DNA of 34,379 nucleotides from Streptomyces sp. IMTB 2501. Its GTDB lineage: Bacteria > Actinomycetota > Actinomycetes > Streptomycetales > Streptomycetaceae. The stretch lies in NCBI RefSeq assembly GCF_001953885.1, contig NZ_MQUS01000056.1, positions 1 to 34,379 of the forward strand, read 5' to 3'. The first letter of the stretch is position 1; each line of letters starts with the position of its first letter. Position numbers and translations under genes: made by a program. Shown here in pieces: positions 1-7,938 of the stretch. A model generated the notes under the pieces. The model saw only the letters and a list, made by a program, of their open reading frames with translations. It was not told the DNA's origin and made no database searches.

Positions 1-80
1 TCTTCCTGTGCGACATCACGGCCCGCACCCTGCACCAGGGCATGGCTCTGCTGGGCATCAGGACGCCGGAGAAGCTCTGA
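1..80 (+). CDS. argS: Arginyl-tRNA synthetase, C-terminal fragment
   Basis: Only the last 25 codons and the stop (78-80) are inside the window; the gene enters from the left. The visible peptide has the pattern D-x-T-A-x-T-L-x-x-G-M-x-L-L-G-I, then P-E-K-L at the carboxyl end. This matches the end of the DALR anticodon-binding domain of class I arginyl-tRNA synthetases, which typically finish with LGI/V..PERM. The enzyme charges tRNA-Arg with arginine in the cytoplasm. The assignment rests on this short tail only; nothing catalytic can be seen. The next gene converges from the minus strand, 33 bp away. Confidence 0.8.
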   Translation, partial: FLCDITARTLHQGMALLGIRTPEKL

Positions 81-113
81 CGGCGTAGGGCGGCTCCGAC
101 GGCACAGGGTGGC

Positions 114-2024
114 TCAGATTCCTCCCGAGTTGCTCCCGCTGCCGTAGGAGCCGCCCGCCAGCCGGCGCAGTCGGCGGGCCTCCTCCTCCAGGCGGTGGGC
201 GACCTCCTGCGCGCCTTCCGTGAGACCGCTGGCGGTCAGCTGAGCGGCGAGGGAGGTGAAGTAGTGGGCGGTGGTGAGCAGTTGGTCATTGGCGTCGAAG
301 GACGGTGCGGCTCCCGCCGGGTTCGTGTGGACGTCGTCCAGGACGCGGCTGATCTCCCCGGCGATCTCGTCCCGGGCGTCCTGGGTGAGCGCCACCGCCC
401 GCCCGGTCTGCGCGAGGACGGAGTGACAGGCACGGCTCAGTTCGCTCAGCAGCTGGTCGTCCCGGTTGGTGTAGCTGACCCCGACCGACTGGTAGCCGAA
501 GACATTGCCCTGTACCAGTCGGTCGCCCGCCACGACGGGCTCGTACCGGCGCAGGTCGATCGCGCTGGTCGTGCCGAGGGCCGCCCGGAAGCAGGGGTGG
601 ATGTGGAACTCGGTCTCGTGCGGCTGCACGGGCAGGTCGTCGCCGCCGGCGAACACGACGTCGTTGCCGCGCCGCACCCCGAGGAAACCCACGCCGTGGA
701 GGACGTCGATGATCCCGGAGAGGGTCAGCGCGTCGGCGTAGGCGGGGAACAGCCGGTGCAGTGACTCCTCGGCCGCCTCGAAGCGGCTTCGGAGGGCCGT
801 ACGGGAGACGACGTACCCGGCGTTCTGGAAGAGCGGGAAAAGGTTCTTCAGGAAGGGGTGGGCGACCAGGTACTCCAGGGACAGGTCCTTCAGCTTCCAG
901 GCGGAGAACTGCAGCCCTGCCTGGCGGACGTCCGCCTCGGTGATGCGGTCACGGCCGTGGGTCAGCCAGGCCGTCTCCTGGCACAGGTTGAGGAACTGGA
1001 TGGCGTCCCGGGGCCGGGGCAGACAGCGGCCGAAGACATGGGCCGGTGCCTCCTCGCTCTCCACGACCGCCGGGAAGATCTCCCGCCACAGCTGCCCGTC
1101 GGTCAGCTCCACGCCGGTGGAGGCCCGTGCCCGGGCCAGCGCGAGGTTCCGCAGCGCCTCCTGTGTCCAGGCGATCCGCAGCTCGTCGCCGTGGAACTTG
1201 TCGCCCTCGCCGAAGGACAGCGAGTCGTAGATGTCCGCGCGCAGGAAGAGCAGGAAGCGCACCGCCTGCCCGTACCGGCTCGCCGCGTGCTTGGCGGCCA
1301 GCAGCAGCCCGATCACCATGGAGTGGCTGTCCGGCTCGGCCGACCACACCAGCTCCAGCTGGTCGACCATGAGGAGCAGCGGCTCGTGCGCCTCCTCGCA
1401 TCCCAGGTCGGCGAAGGCGCGGGCCACGCCCCGCTCCACGACCTCCAACTGCCGCTGCGCACGGGCGCCTTCGGACGGCGCCTGGGCGAGATCGAGCCCC
1501 GCCTTGATCCCGAACATGTCCAGGGACAGGGAGGTCTGCAGCCCCTTGACGCCCTGTGCCATCCGGTCGCCGAGCCGGTCGCCGTCCAGTTCGCCGTTCT
1601 GCTTGAGGAACCGTACGAGCGCCTTCACCGAGCCGGGCCTGCGCCGGTGCGCGTCCTTCGCGTGCGCGACCAGGTGCCGGGCGGCGTGTACGGCGAACAC
1701 GTACCGCCAGATCAGCGCCTTCGCCGAGTCACCGGGCAGCCCCTGCGGCTCGAACCGCCGGATCGCCTCGCCCGCCGTCTCGTCCGGGGTGACCAGCAGC
1801 TTCCCGGCGAGTCCGGTGCCGTCCGCCATCAGCTGCATACAGATGGCGCTCTTCCCGGACCCCTTGCGCCCGATGATCAGCATCTTCCGCCCGGCGACGG
1901 CCGCGCTGTAGGCCGAGGTGGGCAGAAATCCGCCGCGCAGCAACAGCCCGTGCCCGTCGTTCACATCCCGCTCGGCGTCCTCACGCCCGAAGTGCAGGCG
2001 TGCGAGCAGAGGTTCGTCGGCCAT
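114..2024 (-). CDS. P-loop ATPase, Sll1717-like family
   Basis: A 636-residue cytoplasmic protein with a textbook Walker A motif, GRKGSGKS, at residues 52-59. The hydrophobic strand LLLMVD at 216-221 is a good Walker B. The stretch R-F-L-L-F-L-R-A-D-I about 40 residues later fits a sensor-like strand. The N-terminus has the HFGREDAE motif, with a G-R-K strand leading into the P-loop, as in proteins called P-loop ATPase Sll1717 family. The C-terminal half is helical and has no enzyme motif that I recognise. There are no signal peptide or membrane segments. It starts at ATG 2022-2024 behind a G-rich stretch (GGGGGCGG). It is a lone gene convergent with argS. Relatives sit in STAND-like or AAA-like groups with signalling or defence roles, but a function here is not shown by sequence. 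Confidence 0.7.
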   Translation of the reverse strand: MADEPLLARLHFGREDAERDVNDGHGLLLRGGFLPTSAYSAAVAGRKMLIIGRKGSGKSAICMQLMADGTGLAGKLLVTPDETAGEAIRRFEPQGLPGDSAKALIWRYVFAVHAARHLVAHAKDAHRRRPGSVKALVRFLKQNGELDGDRLGDRMAQGVKGLQTSLSLDMFGIKAGLDLAQAPSEGARAQRQLEVVERGVARAFADLGCEEAHEPLLLMVDQLELVWSAEPDSHSMVIGLLLAAKHAASRYGQAVRFLLFLRADIYDSLSFGEGDKFHGDELRIAWTQEALRNLALARARASTGVELTDGQLWREIFPAVVESEEAPAHVFGRCLPRPRDAIQFLNLCQETAWLTHGRDRITEADVRQAGLQFSAWKLKDLSLEYLVAHPFLKNLFPLFQNAGYVVSRTALRSRFEAAEESLHRLFPAYADALTLSGIIDVLHGVGFLGVRRGNDVVFAGGDDLPVQPHETEFHIHPCFRAALGTTSAIDLRRYEPVVAGDRLVQGNVFGYQSVGVSYTNRDDQLLSELSRACHSVLAQTGRAVALTQDARDEIAGEISRVLDDVHTNPAGAAPSFDANDQLLTTAHYFTSLAAQLTASGLTEGAQEVAHRLEEEARRLRRLAGGSYGSGSNSGGI

Positions 2025-2078
2025 GCCGCCCCCAAGAAGTCGCCCTCAACCAGGAGACACGTTAGCGAGTGCGACGGT

Positions 2079-3032
2079 TCAGATGGCCGGAAGTCCGGCG
2101 TTGTCGTCCAGCAGTTGGCGGGTGCGCCGCACCAGGGCCTCCCGGACCGCCTCCGGCGCGAGGACCCGCAGGGGTGTCCCCAGGCCCAGGAGATAGCGGG
2201 CCAGGCCGTCCGGGTCGGGGCCGCCGATGTCGATGATCGTCGCGTCGGGGCCGTCGGGGCGGTGGGTGCCGACCGTGGCGGGGACGAGGCGCAGCGCCTC
2301 CCGCGGGGGAAGCGGGACGCGGATGGTCGCGGTCAGCGGGTAGGGGCCGTTCGCGATGTTGCGGGAGACCAGCTGGGCCGGGTCGGGTGGATCGGTCAGG
2401 TCCGCCGGGTGGCCGGTGGGCTGGAGGCGGTCGACACGGTCGGCCCGGAAGGTGCGCCACTGTCCCCGGGTCACGTCCCGCGCGACGACGTACCAGAGCC
2501 GCCCGGTGTGGACGAGCCGGTACGGATCGACGTCCCGGACCGTGCTCCGCCCCTCTCCATCGGTGTACGACAGCCGGGCCCGCTCCCCGCGCCGGCACGC
2601 GGTCGCCAGCTCCAGCAGCAGCCCGGGGCCGATCTGCGGCTTCTCGGCCCCCGGGAGCCGTACGAAGGCGTCGTCCAGCTCTCCCAGGCGGTCCGCGATC
2701 CGCCGGGGCAGGACCTGGCGCAGCTTCAGCATCGCGGACAGGGCCGCCTGGTCGCCGCCCAGCGCCGCCTCGCTCAGCCCCACCGCCACGGCCAGGGCCT
2801 CCTCGTCGTCGAGGATCAGCGGCGGTACGCGGGAGCCGGCGCGCAGACGGTAGCCGCCCCAGGGGCCGGCCTCGGAGTCGACGGAGTAGCCGAGGTCACG
2901 GAGCCGGGCGACGTCCCGGCGGACCGTGCGGTCGGTGACCTCCATGCGGTCGGCCAGTTCGGCGCAGGTCCAGGAGGGGCGGGAGGAGAGCAGGGAGAGG
3001 AGGCGGAGAAGGCGGGCGGACGCGCTGAGCAC
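2079..3032 (-). CDS. WYL-domain transcriptional regulator (YafY/DeoR-like)
   Basis: The N-terminus is a winged helix of the HTH_11 type: the pattern W-T-x-A-E-L-A-D-R-M-E-V-T-D-R-T-V-R-R-D is its recognition region. A central WYL domain follows, with the typical L-I-L-D-D-E-E-A-L-A-V-A-V-G-L segment and R-L-W-Y-V-V-A-R-D strand. A C-terminal WCX-like region ends the protein. WYL domains bind ligands, often nucleic acids or small molecules. I chose GTG 3030-3032 because family members begin just before S-A-R-L-L-R-L-L; a TTG at 3060-3062 would add ten residues without homologous character. Neither start has a clear Shine-Dalgarno site. The gene faces a glyoxalase-like gene across an inverted repeat, so it probably represses that gene and itself. 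Confidence 0.85.
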   Translation of the reverse strand: MLSASARLLRLLSLLSSRPSWTCAELADRMEVTDRTVRRDVARLRDLGYSVDSEAGPWGGYRLRAGSRVPPLILDDEEALAVAVGLSEAALGGDQAALSAMLKLRQVLPRRIADRLGELDDAFVRLPGAEKPQIGPGLLLELATACRRGERARLSYTDGEGRSTVRDVDPYRLVHTGRLWYVVARDVTRGQWRTFRADRVDRLQPTGHPADLTDPPDPAQLVSRNIANGPYPLTATIRVPLPPREALRLVPATVGTHRPDGPDATIIDIGGPDPDGLARYLLGLGTPLRVLAPEAVREALVRRTRQLLDDNAGLPAI

Positions 3033-3062
3033 GCGCAGGAGTCTGGCACACGCCCAGCCCAA

Positions 3063-3095
3063 CCAGGACCGGAACTGTCCTGGTCATGTCCTAGG
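3063..3095. promoter_or_regulatory. Putative operator between the WYL regulator and VOC genes
   Basis: A perfect 7-bp inverted repeat, CCAGGAC (3063-3069) and GTCCTGG (3077-3083), has a 7-nt spacer. The right half is repeated in the same orientation 11 bp later as TGTCCTAGG (3087-3095), which is one helical turn. The hexamer TAGGTT (3092-3097) lies 7 nt before the VOC start. The layout fits a divergent regulator binding over the target promoter; binding is inferred. Confidence 0.55.
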
Positions 3096-3104
3096 TTCCT
3101 CTCC

Positions 3105-3539
3105 ATGACCGCAGAGACTTCTTCCGCATCCGCATCCGCATCCGCATCCGCATCCGCATCCGCACCCGCACCCGCACCCGCGTTCCGCTACGCCGCCGTC
3201 ACCTTCGACTGCGCCGACCCCGCCGAAATGGCCCGCTTCTACGGCGAGTTGCTCGGCATGTCGGTCCTCTACTCCGCCGACGACTTCGTCCTGCTCGGCA
3301 AGGAGGGCGCGACCGGCCTCGGTTTCAACCGCCTCGCCGACTACCGCCCGCCCACCTGGCCGGACCCCGCGCAGGAGAAGCAGGCGCACATCGAACTGGG
3401 CGTGGACGACCTGGACATCGCCGAGAAGCGGCTGCTGGAACTGGGGGCCGGTAAGCCGGAGTTCCAGCCGCGGCCGGACCGCTGGCGGGTGCTGCTGGAC
3501 CCGGCCGGGCACCCGTTCTGCATCACGACCCTGGTCTGA
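3105..3539 (+). CDS. VOC-family (glyoxalase/bleomycin-resistance-like) protein
   Basis: A 144-residue protein. Residues 27-144 form a vicinal-oxygen-chelate fold: F-R-Y-A-A-V-T-F-D-C-A-D-P near the start, F-Y-G-E-L-L-G-M, H-I-E-L-G-V-D-D-L (a likely metal or substrate His plus the second beta-alpha module), then L-L-D-P-A-G-H-P-F-C at the end. Members include metalloenzymes and resistance proteins; the substrate cannot be told. Residues 6-26 are an Ala/Ser then Ala/Pro run encoded by a hexanucleotide repeat and are unlikely to be folded. The ATG at 3105 has no Shine-Dalgarno site but a TANNNT hexamer 7 nt upstream, which suggests a leaderless message. Control by the divergent WYL regulator is likely. 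Confidence 0.85.
   Translation: MTAETSSASASASASASASAPAPAPAFRYAAVTFDCADPAEMARFYGELLGMSVLYSADDFVLLGKEGATGLGFNRLADYRPPTWPDPAQEKQAHIELGVDDLDIAEKRLLELGAGKPEFQPRPDRWRVLLDPAGHPFCITTLV
3123..3180 (+). repeat. Hexanucleotide tandem repeat inside the VOC gene
   Basis: About seven copies of a TCCGCA-type unit turn into three ACCCGC-type copies. They encode an Ser-Ala run and then an Ala-Pro run near the N-terminus. The unit is a multiple of three, so changes in copy number keep the reading frame. Confidence 0.9.
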
Positions 3540-3595
3540 CCGCACCCGGCTATACACTCCCCGCGGGGTTCACTTTCTCTGGGGGGACGGTCGCC

Positions 3596-4258
3596 ATGGG
3601 CACCGAGATCTACTTCAGCAACAACTACCGTGACCTGTGCATAGAGCACGGTACGGGGGCGGGTTTCCAGTTCGAGTTCAACTGCTCGCGCTGCTGGGAC
3701 ACCTGGCGTTCGCCGTTCGAGCCGTTCCGGGCCGGGCAGGTGGCCGGGTGGCTGTCCCGGGGCGTGAACGCGGCGTGGTCACTCATCGGCGGCAGCGCCA
3801 CGCAGGGGGTGACCAACGCCGCGGACGGGCTGGCCGGGGCGAGCTTCGGCGGCCAGCGGGACGCGGCGTTCACCCGCGCGATCGAGAACGCGCAGGGCCA
3901 TTTCAACCGCTGCCCGCGCTGCACCGGTTATGTCTGCGCCCGCTGCTGGAACGCGGGGCAGGGGCTGTGCCTGAACTGCTCCCCGGACACCGCGGCGGAG
4001 GCGCAGGCGGCGCAGCAGCGGGGGCTGAACGACATGGTCACCCAGCGGGCGTACGACGTCGGCCAGCAGCAGGGCGCCGGGTACGACGTCACGAGCCCGC
4101 GCCAGCTCGTCTGCCCCAACTGCCGTACGGAGACGCGGGGCGGCGCGTTCTGCCATGGCTGCGGCCACCGTCTCGCACAGACCACGAACTGCGCGTCCTG
4201 CCACGCCGCCCTCCCGGACGACGCCGCCTTCTGCCCGTCCTGCGGCACCAGGCACTGA
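3596..4258 (+). CDS. Zinc-ribbon protein of unknown function
   Basis: A 220-residue protein with many CxxC pairs. C-S-R-C lies near residue 30, two clusters (C-P-R-C, C-A-R-C and C-L-N-C) lie near residues 105-130, and a C-terminal double zinc ribbon carries C-P-N-C, C-H-G-C, C-A-S-C and C-P-S-C. This fits four or more structural zinc sites. The stretch around residues 45-80 is Gly/Ala-rich, contains S-L-I-G-G-S-A-T-Q-G, and may be an amphipathic or membrane-associated helix. The ATG at 3596 follows a GGGGGGA ribosome site with good spacing. No catalytic motif is seen. Such proteins often act as adaptors, but this is only a structural call. Confidence 0.7.
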   Translation: MGTEIYFSNNYRDLCIEHGTGAGFQFEFNCSRCWDTWRSPFEPFRAGQVAGWLSRGVNAAWSLIGGSATQGVTNAADGLAGASFGGQRDAAFTRAIENAQGHFNRCPRCTGYVCARCWNAGQGLCLNCSPDTAAEAQAAQQRGLNDMVTQRAYDVGQQQGAGYDVTSPRQLVCPNCRTETRGGAFCHGCGHRLAQTTNCASCHAALPDDAAFCPSCGTRH

Positions 4259-4455
4259 CGGCGGGGCCCTGGGGGAAGGGCCTACGGCAGGGCGAAGGGG
4301 CACCACACCGCCTTGCCGCCGCGGAAGAGCAGTGGCCCAGCCCGGCATCGGGCCGTACCCTCCGCCGACGAAGCGAACGCAGCCGGCCCGGACCAGTGGG
4401 CCTGAGCCGGCCGCTTCCCCCTGGCCGCCCGGTCAGGAAGCGGGCGGCTCGACGG

Positions 4456-5607
4456 TCAGCTACGGATGAGGTTGCCGTCGACTTCCTCACGGTGTGACGA
4501 CCGCTTCCGTCTGCCGCGAGGCGTCCGCTGGGGCCAGAGCAGGACGTACGCCGCCGATCCGATGCAGAAGGCCAGCCGGATGAGGCCCCGGGTGGAGTCC
4601 GAGGGGACCACGAGGGCGCTGCCGTAGAGGGAGATGAGGGCTATCCAGCTGACCCACGGGACCAGGCGGCGCTGGCCGATGGAGTCCCAGAGGAGCGTGC
4701 CGAGGAGGACCGAGGCGTTGTAGTACGTGTACACGCTCGGGTCCAGCATGATGCGCGCGTCGACCGCCAGGAAGACCACCGCCGGCCAGCGGTTGCGGCG
4801 TACCGCGAGCGCGCCCAGGGCCGCGCCCAGGGCCATCTGGGCGGGGCGGTCCCACGGTGGTGTCGCGGGGTCGTTCACACCGAACCAGCGCAGCGAGGAC
4901 GCCGGCTGGTTGGGGATGGTGAAGCGGGCCGCCTGCAGGGTGTCCAGGTGGGTCAGATAGAAGGGCAGCCAAGCCACCGCCACCAGGCCGAAGGCCCAGG
5001 CCGCCGAGCGCAGCCGGGCCGGACGGGGCAGGGCGAGAAGGAGGGGCAGGAAGCCTACGGCCCAGGGTTTGGAGTCGACCGCCAGGGCCAGGAAGACGCC
5101 CACCGCCGTCGCGTTGCCGCGGACCAGCGCGCGGACGGCGAGCGTGGCGAAGAAGAGGGCCAGGACGTCGTCGAGGTGGGCGAAGCGGACCGAGACCTCG
5201 ACCCACATGGGTATGAAGGCGGCTCCGGCGATCAGGACACGCTGTTGCAGGCGTTTGTGATTGAGGCCGGTGCCCCGGTTGTAGTCGGCGGCGGCGCGGC
5301 CGACCAGGACCAGCATGTACAGGCCAAGGCCTGACATGAACGCGTCGGCCAGTTTCTCACCGACGGCGGCGGGGAACGGTGCGAAGAGTCCGGCGACTAT
5401 GAAGCTGACGGGACCTATCTGCAGGTCGGGGTGGTTGGCGTAGAGCGCCAGACCGCCGCCGGATGCCTGGTTGAAGAGCAGTTGCTCGCCGGTTCTCAGA
5501 TAGTGCCAGGAAATGGCGCCATGGCGTTCGGCCACGAAGAACCAGATGGCCGTCCACAGGGTGAGCAGCACAATATGCCACCTCACCGGGTAACGCCCGT
5601 TCAGCAC
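4456..5607 (-). CDS. Polytopic membrane protein, GT-C/GT87-like glycosyltransferase
   Basis: About 383 residues with roughly nine or ten hydrophobic segments spread along the chain and a basic cytoplasmic tail (P-R-G-R-R-K-R-S-S). A loop between early membrane segments carries R-F-A-H-L-D-D-V-L-A; acidic pairs in such loops are typical of GT-C mannosyltransferases that use polyprenyl-phosphate sugars. A later V-D-S-K-P-W motif also fits DUF2029/GT87 proteins. I preferred GTG 5605-5607 because GGAAGGA lies just upstream at correct spacing; an in-frame GTG at 5623-5625 lacks such a site. The gene is monocistronic. Substrate and lipid carrier are unknown, and a non-enzymatic membrane protein cannot be ruled out. 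Confidence 0.6.
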   Translation of the reverse strand: MLNGRYPVRWHIVLLTLWTAIWFFVAERHGAISWHYLRTGEQLLFNQASGGGLALYANHPDLQIGPVSFIVAGLFAPFPAAVGEKLADAFMSGLGLYMLVLVGRAAADYNRGTGLNHKRLQQRVLIAGAAFIPMWVEVSVRFAHLDDVLALFFATLAVRALVRGNATAVGVFLALAVDSKPWAVGFLPLLLALPRPARLRSAAWAFGLVAVAWLPFYLTHLDTLQAARFTIPNQPASSLRWFGVNDPATPPWDRPAQMALGAALGALAVRRNRWPAVVFLAVDARIMLDPSVYTYYNASVLLGTLLWDSIGQRRLVPWVSWIALISLYGSALVVPSDSTRGLIRLAFCIGSAAYVLLWPQRTPRGRRKRSSHREEVDGNLIRS

Positions 5608-5748
5608 GTTCCGTCCTTCCGCCACCCGTCAACCATCGTCACCCGTCCCCATCACAGCATCATCTGGTAAGAGCAGGTTCGGCGGGGGCCGGTTCATCGG
5701 AGAGGCGGGCCAACGGCGTTGTCAGTGGCGGCCTCTACAGTCACGGTC

Positions 5749-6561
5749 ATGGCGACTCTTCCCAACCCGCTGCCCAAGCTGGCCACCGACCCCAGCGGCC
5801 GTTCCCTGGGGCTTCAGCTGCCGCCCGGCAGACTGGTCGATCTGACAGATGACGGCCCTTGGCATGAGCCTCTGCTGTGGCACGCGGAGAAGGCGGCCGC
5901 GCCGGGCACCTGGAAAGCGCTGGGGGTGCCGGCGGCGCGGGCCGGTCTGCTGCCGGTGCTCGTGGGGGTGGGAGGCAGCCAGGGCGGACCCGCGGAGTGG
6001 GAGCTGATGCCCCGGCTGATGTCTTACCCGGGCGATCACGACGCCGAGGACGTCCTCGCCGAGTACTGGGAGGACTGGACGGAGGAGGGCTGGGGCGAGG
6101 AGGTCGAGCCGTTCGGGGCCGCGTGGCCGGGACTGGCGCCCGCACCCACCCCGACCGCAGATCCCGACACACGCGCGGCCCAGGTGGCCGACTCGCTCAC
6201 GGACGCCCCGCCCCAGTGGTTCCGGGAGACGCACCTCGCCCTGGTCCCGGCCCGCCGGTCCGCCGACATACCCGCGGCGATCGGCTGGGCCGGTCCGCTG
6301 AACCACGACAACGACGTGGCCCGGCTGTGCGCCGTCCTCCGCTCGTGGGAGGACCGCTTCGGCATGCGGGTGGTGGGGCTCGGCTTCGACACCCTGGTGG
6401 TGTCCGTCGCGGCCCCGCCCGCCACGCTCGCCGACGCGGAGGCGGTGGCCGCCGAACACTTCGCCTTCTGCCCGGACAACATCACCCAGGGCAGCGCGAG
6501 CCTGCGGGACTACGCCAAGAGCCTGGTCGGCGTCCCCACCTGGACCTTCTGGTGGGACTGA
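5749..6561 (+). CDS. DUF4253-domain protein
   Basis: A 270-residue soluble acidic protein. The C-terminal half (about residues 150-270) has the DUF4253 pattern: a P-A-R-R-S-A-D-I-P-A-x-I-G-W strand, then V-A-R-L-C-A-V-L-R-S-W-E-D-R-F-G, a V-V-G-L-G-F-D-T-L strand, A-E-H-F-A-F-C-P-D-N-I and a final T-W-x-F-W-W-D. Its biochemical role is not known to me. The start at ATG 5749 has no Shine-Dalgarno site, but TACAGT lies 7 nt upstream, suggesting leaderless expression. A TTG 30 nt upstream in frame is less likely. The neighbouring aminotransferase converges from the right. Confidence 0.75.
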   Translation: MATLPNPLPKLATDPSGRSLGLQLPPGRLVDLTDDGPWHEPLLWHAEKAAAPGTWKALGVPAARAGLLPVLVGVGGSQGGPAEWELMPRLMSYPGDHDAEDVLAEYWEDWTEEGWGEEVEPFGAAWPGLAPAPTPTADPDTRAAQVADSLTDAPPQWFRETHLALVPARRSADIPAAIGWAGPLNHDNDVARLCAVLRSWEDRFGMRVVGLGFDTLVVSVAAPPATLADAEAVAAEHFAFCPDNITQGSASLRDYAKSLVGVPTWTFWWD

Positions 6562-6583
6562 CCCGCCCGGCAAGGTCCGGCGC

Positions 6584-7822
6584 TCAGCCCCCGAGCCCCC
6601 GCCCCAGCCTGCGCAGCCCCTCCGTGATCTCCTCCGGTGTCTGGGTGACGAAGCACAGCCGGAGGGTGGAGCGCTCGGGCTCGCCCGCGTAGAAGGGCGC
6701 GCCGGGGACGTAGGCCACGTTCTGCTCGACCGCGCGGGGCAGCAGCGCGAGGGTGTCGTACGACTCCGGCAGGCGCGCCCAGAGGAACATGCCGCCCTCG
6801 GGCCGGCTCCACCGCGAGCCCGCCGGGAGGGCGGCCGGCAGGCCCGCCAGCATGGCGTCACGGCGTGCGCCGTACACGGCCCGCACCCGCTCCACATGGG
6901 CGTCGAGGACGTTCAGGCAGCGGGCGGCGGCGAGCTGGTTGAGGGTCGGGGTGTGCAGGTCCGCCGCCTGCTTGGCCACCGCGCACGCCCGGCGCAGCTC
7001 GGCGGGCGCGCGCAGCCAGCCCAGGCGCAGGCCGGGGGCCATCACCTTGGAGAAGGAGCCGAGGAGCACGGTCCGGTCCGCGGCACCGGGCAGCGCGGTG
7101 ATCCAGGGGACGCGCTCGCCGTCGTAGCGCAGCTCGCCGTACGGGTCGTCCTCGATGATCCACAGGCCCTGGCGGGCGGCCGCTTCGGCGACCGCCGCGC
7201 GACGCGGCGCGGGCATCGTACGGCCGGTGGGATTCTGGAAGGTCGGGACCAGGTAAAGGAGCTTCGGGCGCTCGCGGCGGATCGCCTCCTCCAGGGCGGC
7301 CGGGTCCACTCCGTCCGCGTCGCCCGGCACGGCCACCACGCGCGCGCCCGCGAGGCCGAAGACCTGTAGTGCCGCCAGATAACAGGGGTCTTCGACCAGG
7401 ACCGTGTCGCCGGGTTCGAGCAGCGCCGTCGCCAGCAGGGACAGGGCCTGCTGGGAGCCGGTGGTGACGAGCAGGCCGTCGGGGGTGGTGGGCAGGCCGC
7501 GGGCGGTGATCCGCGCGGCCAGGCCCTCCCGCAGTGCAGGCTCGCCCTCCGTCGTGGAGTACTGCAGCGCCTGCGCCGGGGTGTCCGCAAGGACCTCCTG
7601 GAACGCCGCCGCTATGCCGTCCCGGTCGAAGAGTTCCGGCGCCGGCAGCCCGCCCGCGAAGTTGATCATCTCGGGGCGCGCGGTGACCGCGAGGATGTCC
7701 CGCACGGGCGAACCGCCCACCCTGCGGACACGCGCGGCGAGCGGCGGGACGGGGGCGGGAGCCAGGAAGGAGGCGTGGGCCGGGGCGGTGGTGTCGGCCG
7801 GGGCGGGCTGGGCGACGGTCAT
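6584..7822 (-). CDS. PLP-dependent class I/II aminotransferase (LysN/MocR-catalytic-like)
   Basis: A 412-residue fold-type I aminotransferase. The N-terminal I-N-F-A-G-G-L-P-A-P-E-L-F motif and Y-S-T-T-E-G-E-P-A-L-R-E-G-L are typical of 2-aminoadipate or aromatic aminotransferases of the MocR catalytic lineage. The PLP lysine sits in G-S-F-S-K-V-M-A-P-G-L-R-L-G-W. Asp of I-I-E-D-D-P-Y and Asn of F-Q-N-P-T-G are the usual cofactor contacts, and a C-terminal R-L-C-F-V-T carries the carboxylate-binding Arg. There is no N-terminal HTH, so this is an enzyme rather than a full MocR regulator. The amino donor cannot be read from sequence. The first 35 residues are Ala/Pro-rich and weakly conserved. 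ATG 7820-7822 follows AAAGAGAG. Confidence 0.88.
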   Translation of the reverse strand: MTVAQPAPADTTAPAHASFLAPAPVPPLAARVRRVGGSPVRDILAVTARPEMINFAGGLPAPELFDRDGIAAAFQEVLADTPAQALQYSTTEGEPALREGLAARITARGLPTTPDGLLVTTGSQQALSLLATALLEPGDTVLVEDPCYLAALQVFGLAGARVVAVPGDADGVDPAALEEAIRRERPKLLYLVPTFQNPTGRTMPAPRRAAVAEAAARQGLWIIEDDPYGELRYDGERVPWITALPGAADRTVLLGSFSKVMAPGLRLGWLRAPAELRRACAVAKQAADLHTPTLNQLAAARCLNVLDAHVERVRAVYGARRDAMLAGLPAALPAGSRWSRPEGGMFLWARLPESYDTLALLPRAVEQNVAYVPGAPFYAGEPERSTLRLCFVTQTPEEITEGLRRLGRGLGG

Positions 7823-7938
7823 GGCGCGGCTCTCTTTCGGTCCTGGGACTTCTGCCCTGGGACCTGTCGGGCGGCTCGGGAACTGTCAGGCTAGAAAGAC
7901 GCGTGCTGTCTACACCGGTCATTCCGCGATCCGGACGG

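Noticed and set aside
3123..3180. Tandem repeats as CRISPR or as a phase-variation switch
   Set aside because: There are no spacers, and a six-base unit cannot shift the reading frame.
858..3539. A very long open plus-strand frame running through the ATPase and WYL genes into the VOC gene
   Set aside because: It is antisense to two well-supported genes and reads as low-complexity Arg/Pro/Gly sequence; only its last part (from 3105) is a real gene.
6584..7822. MocR-type transcriptional regulator
   Set aside because: The protein has only the aminotransferase domain and no N-terminal GntR helix-turn-helix.
7842..7863. Direct repeat of CCTGGGAC upstream of the aminotransferase as an operator
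   Set aside because: Eight-base repeats of such G/C-rich words are common by chance here and no promoter elements align with them.
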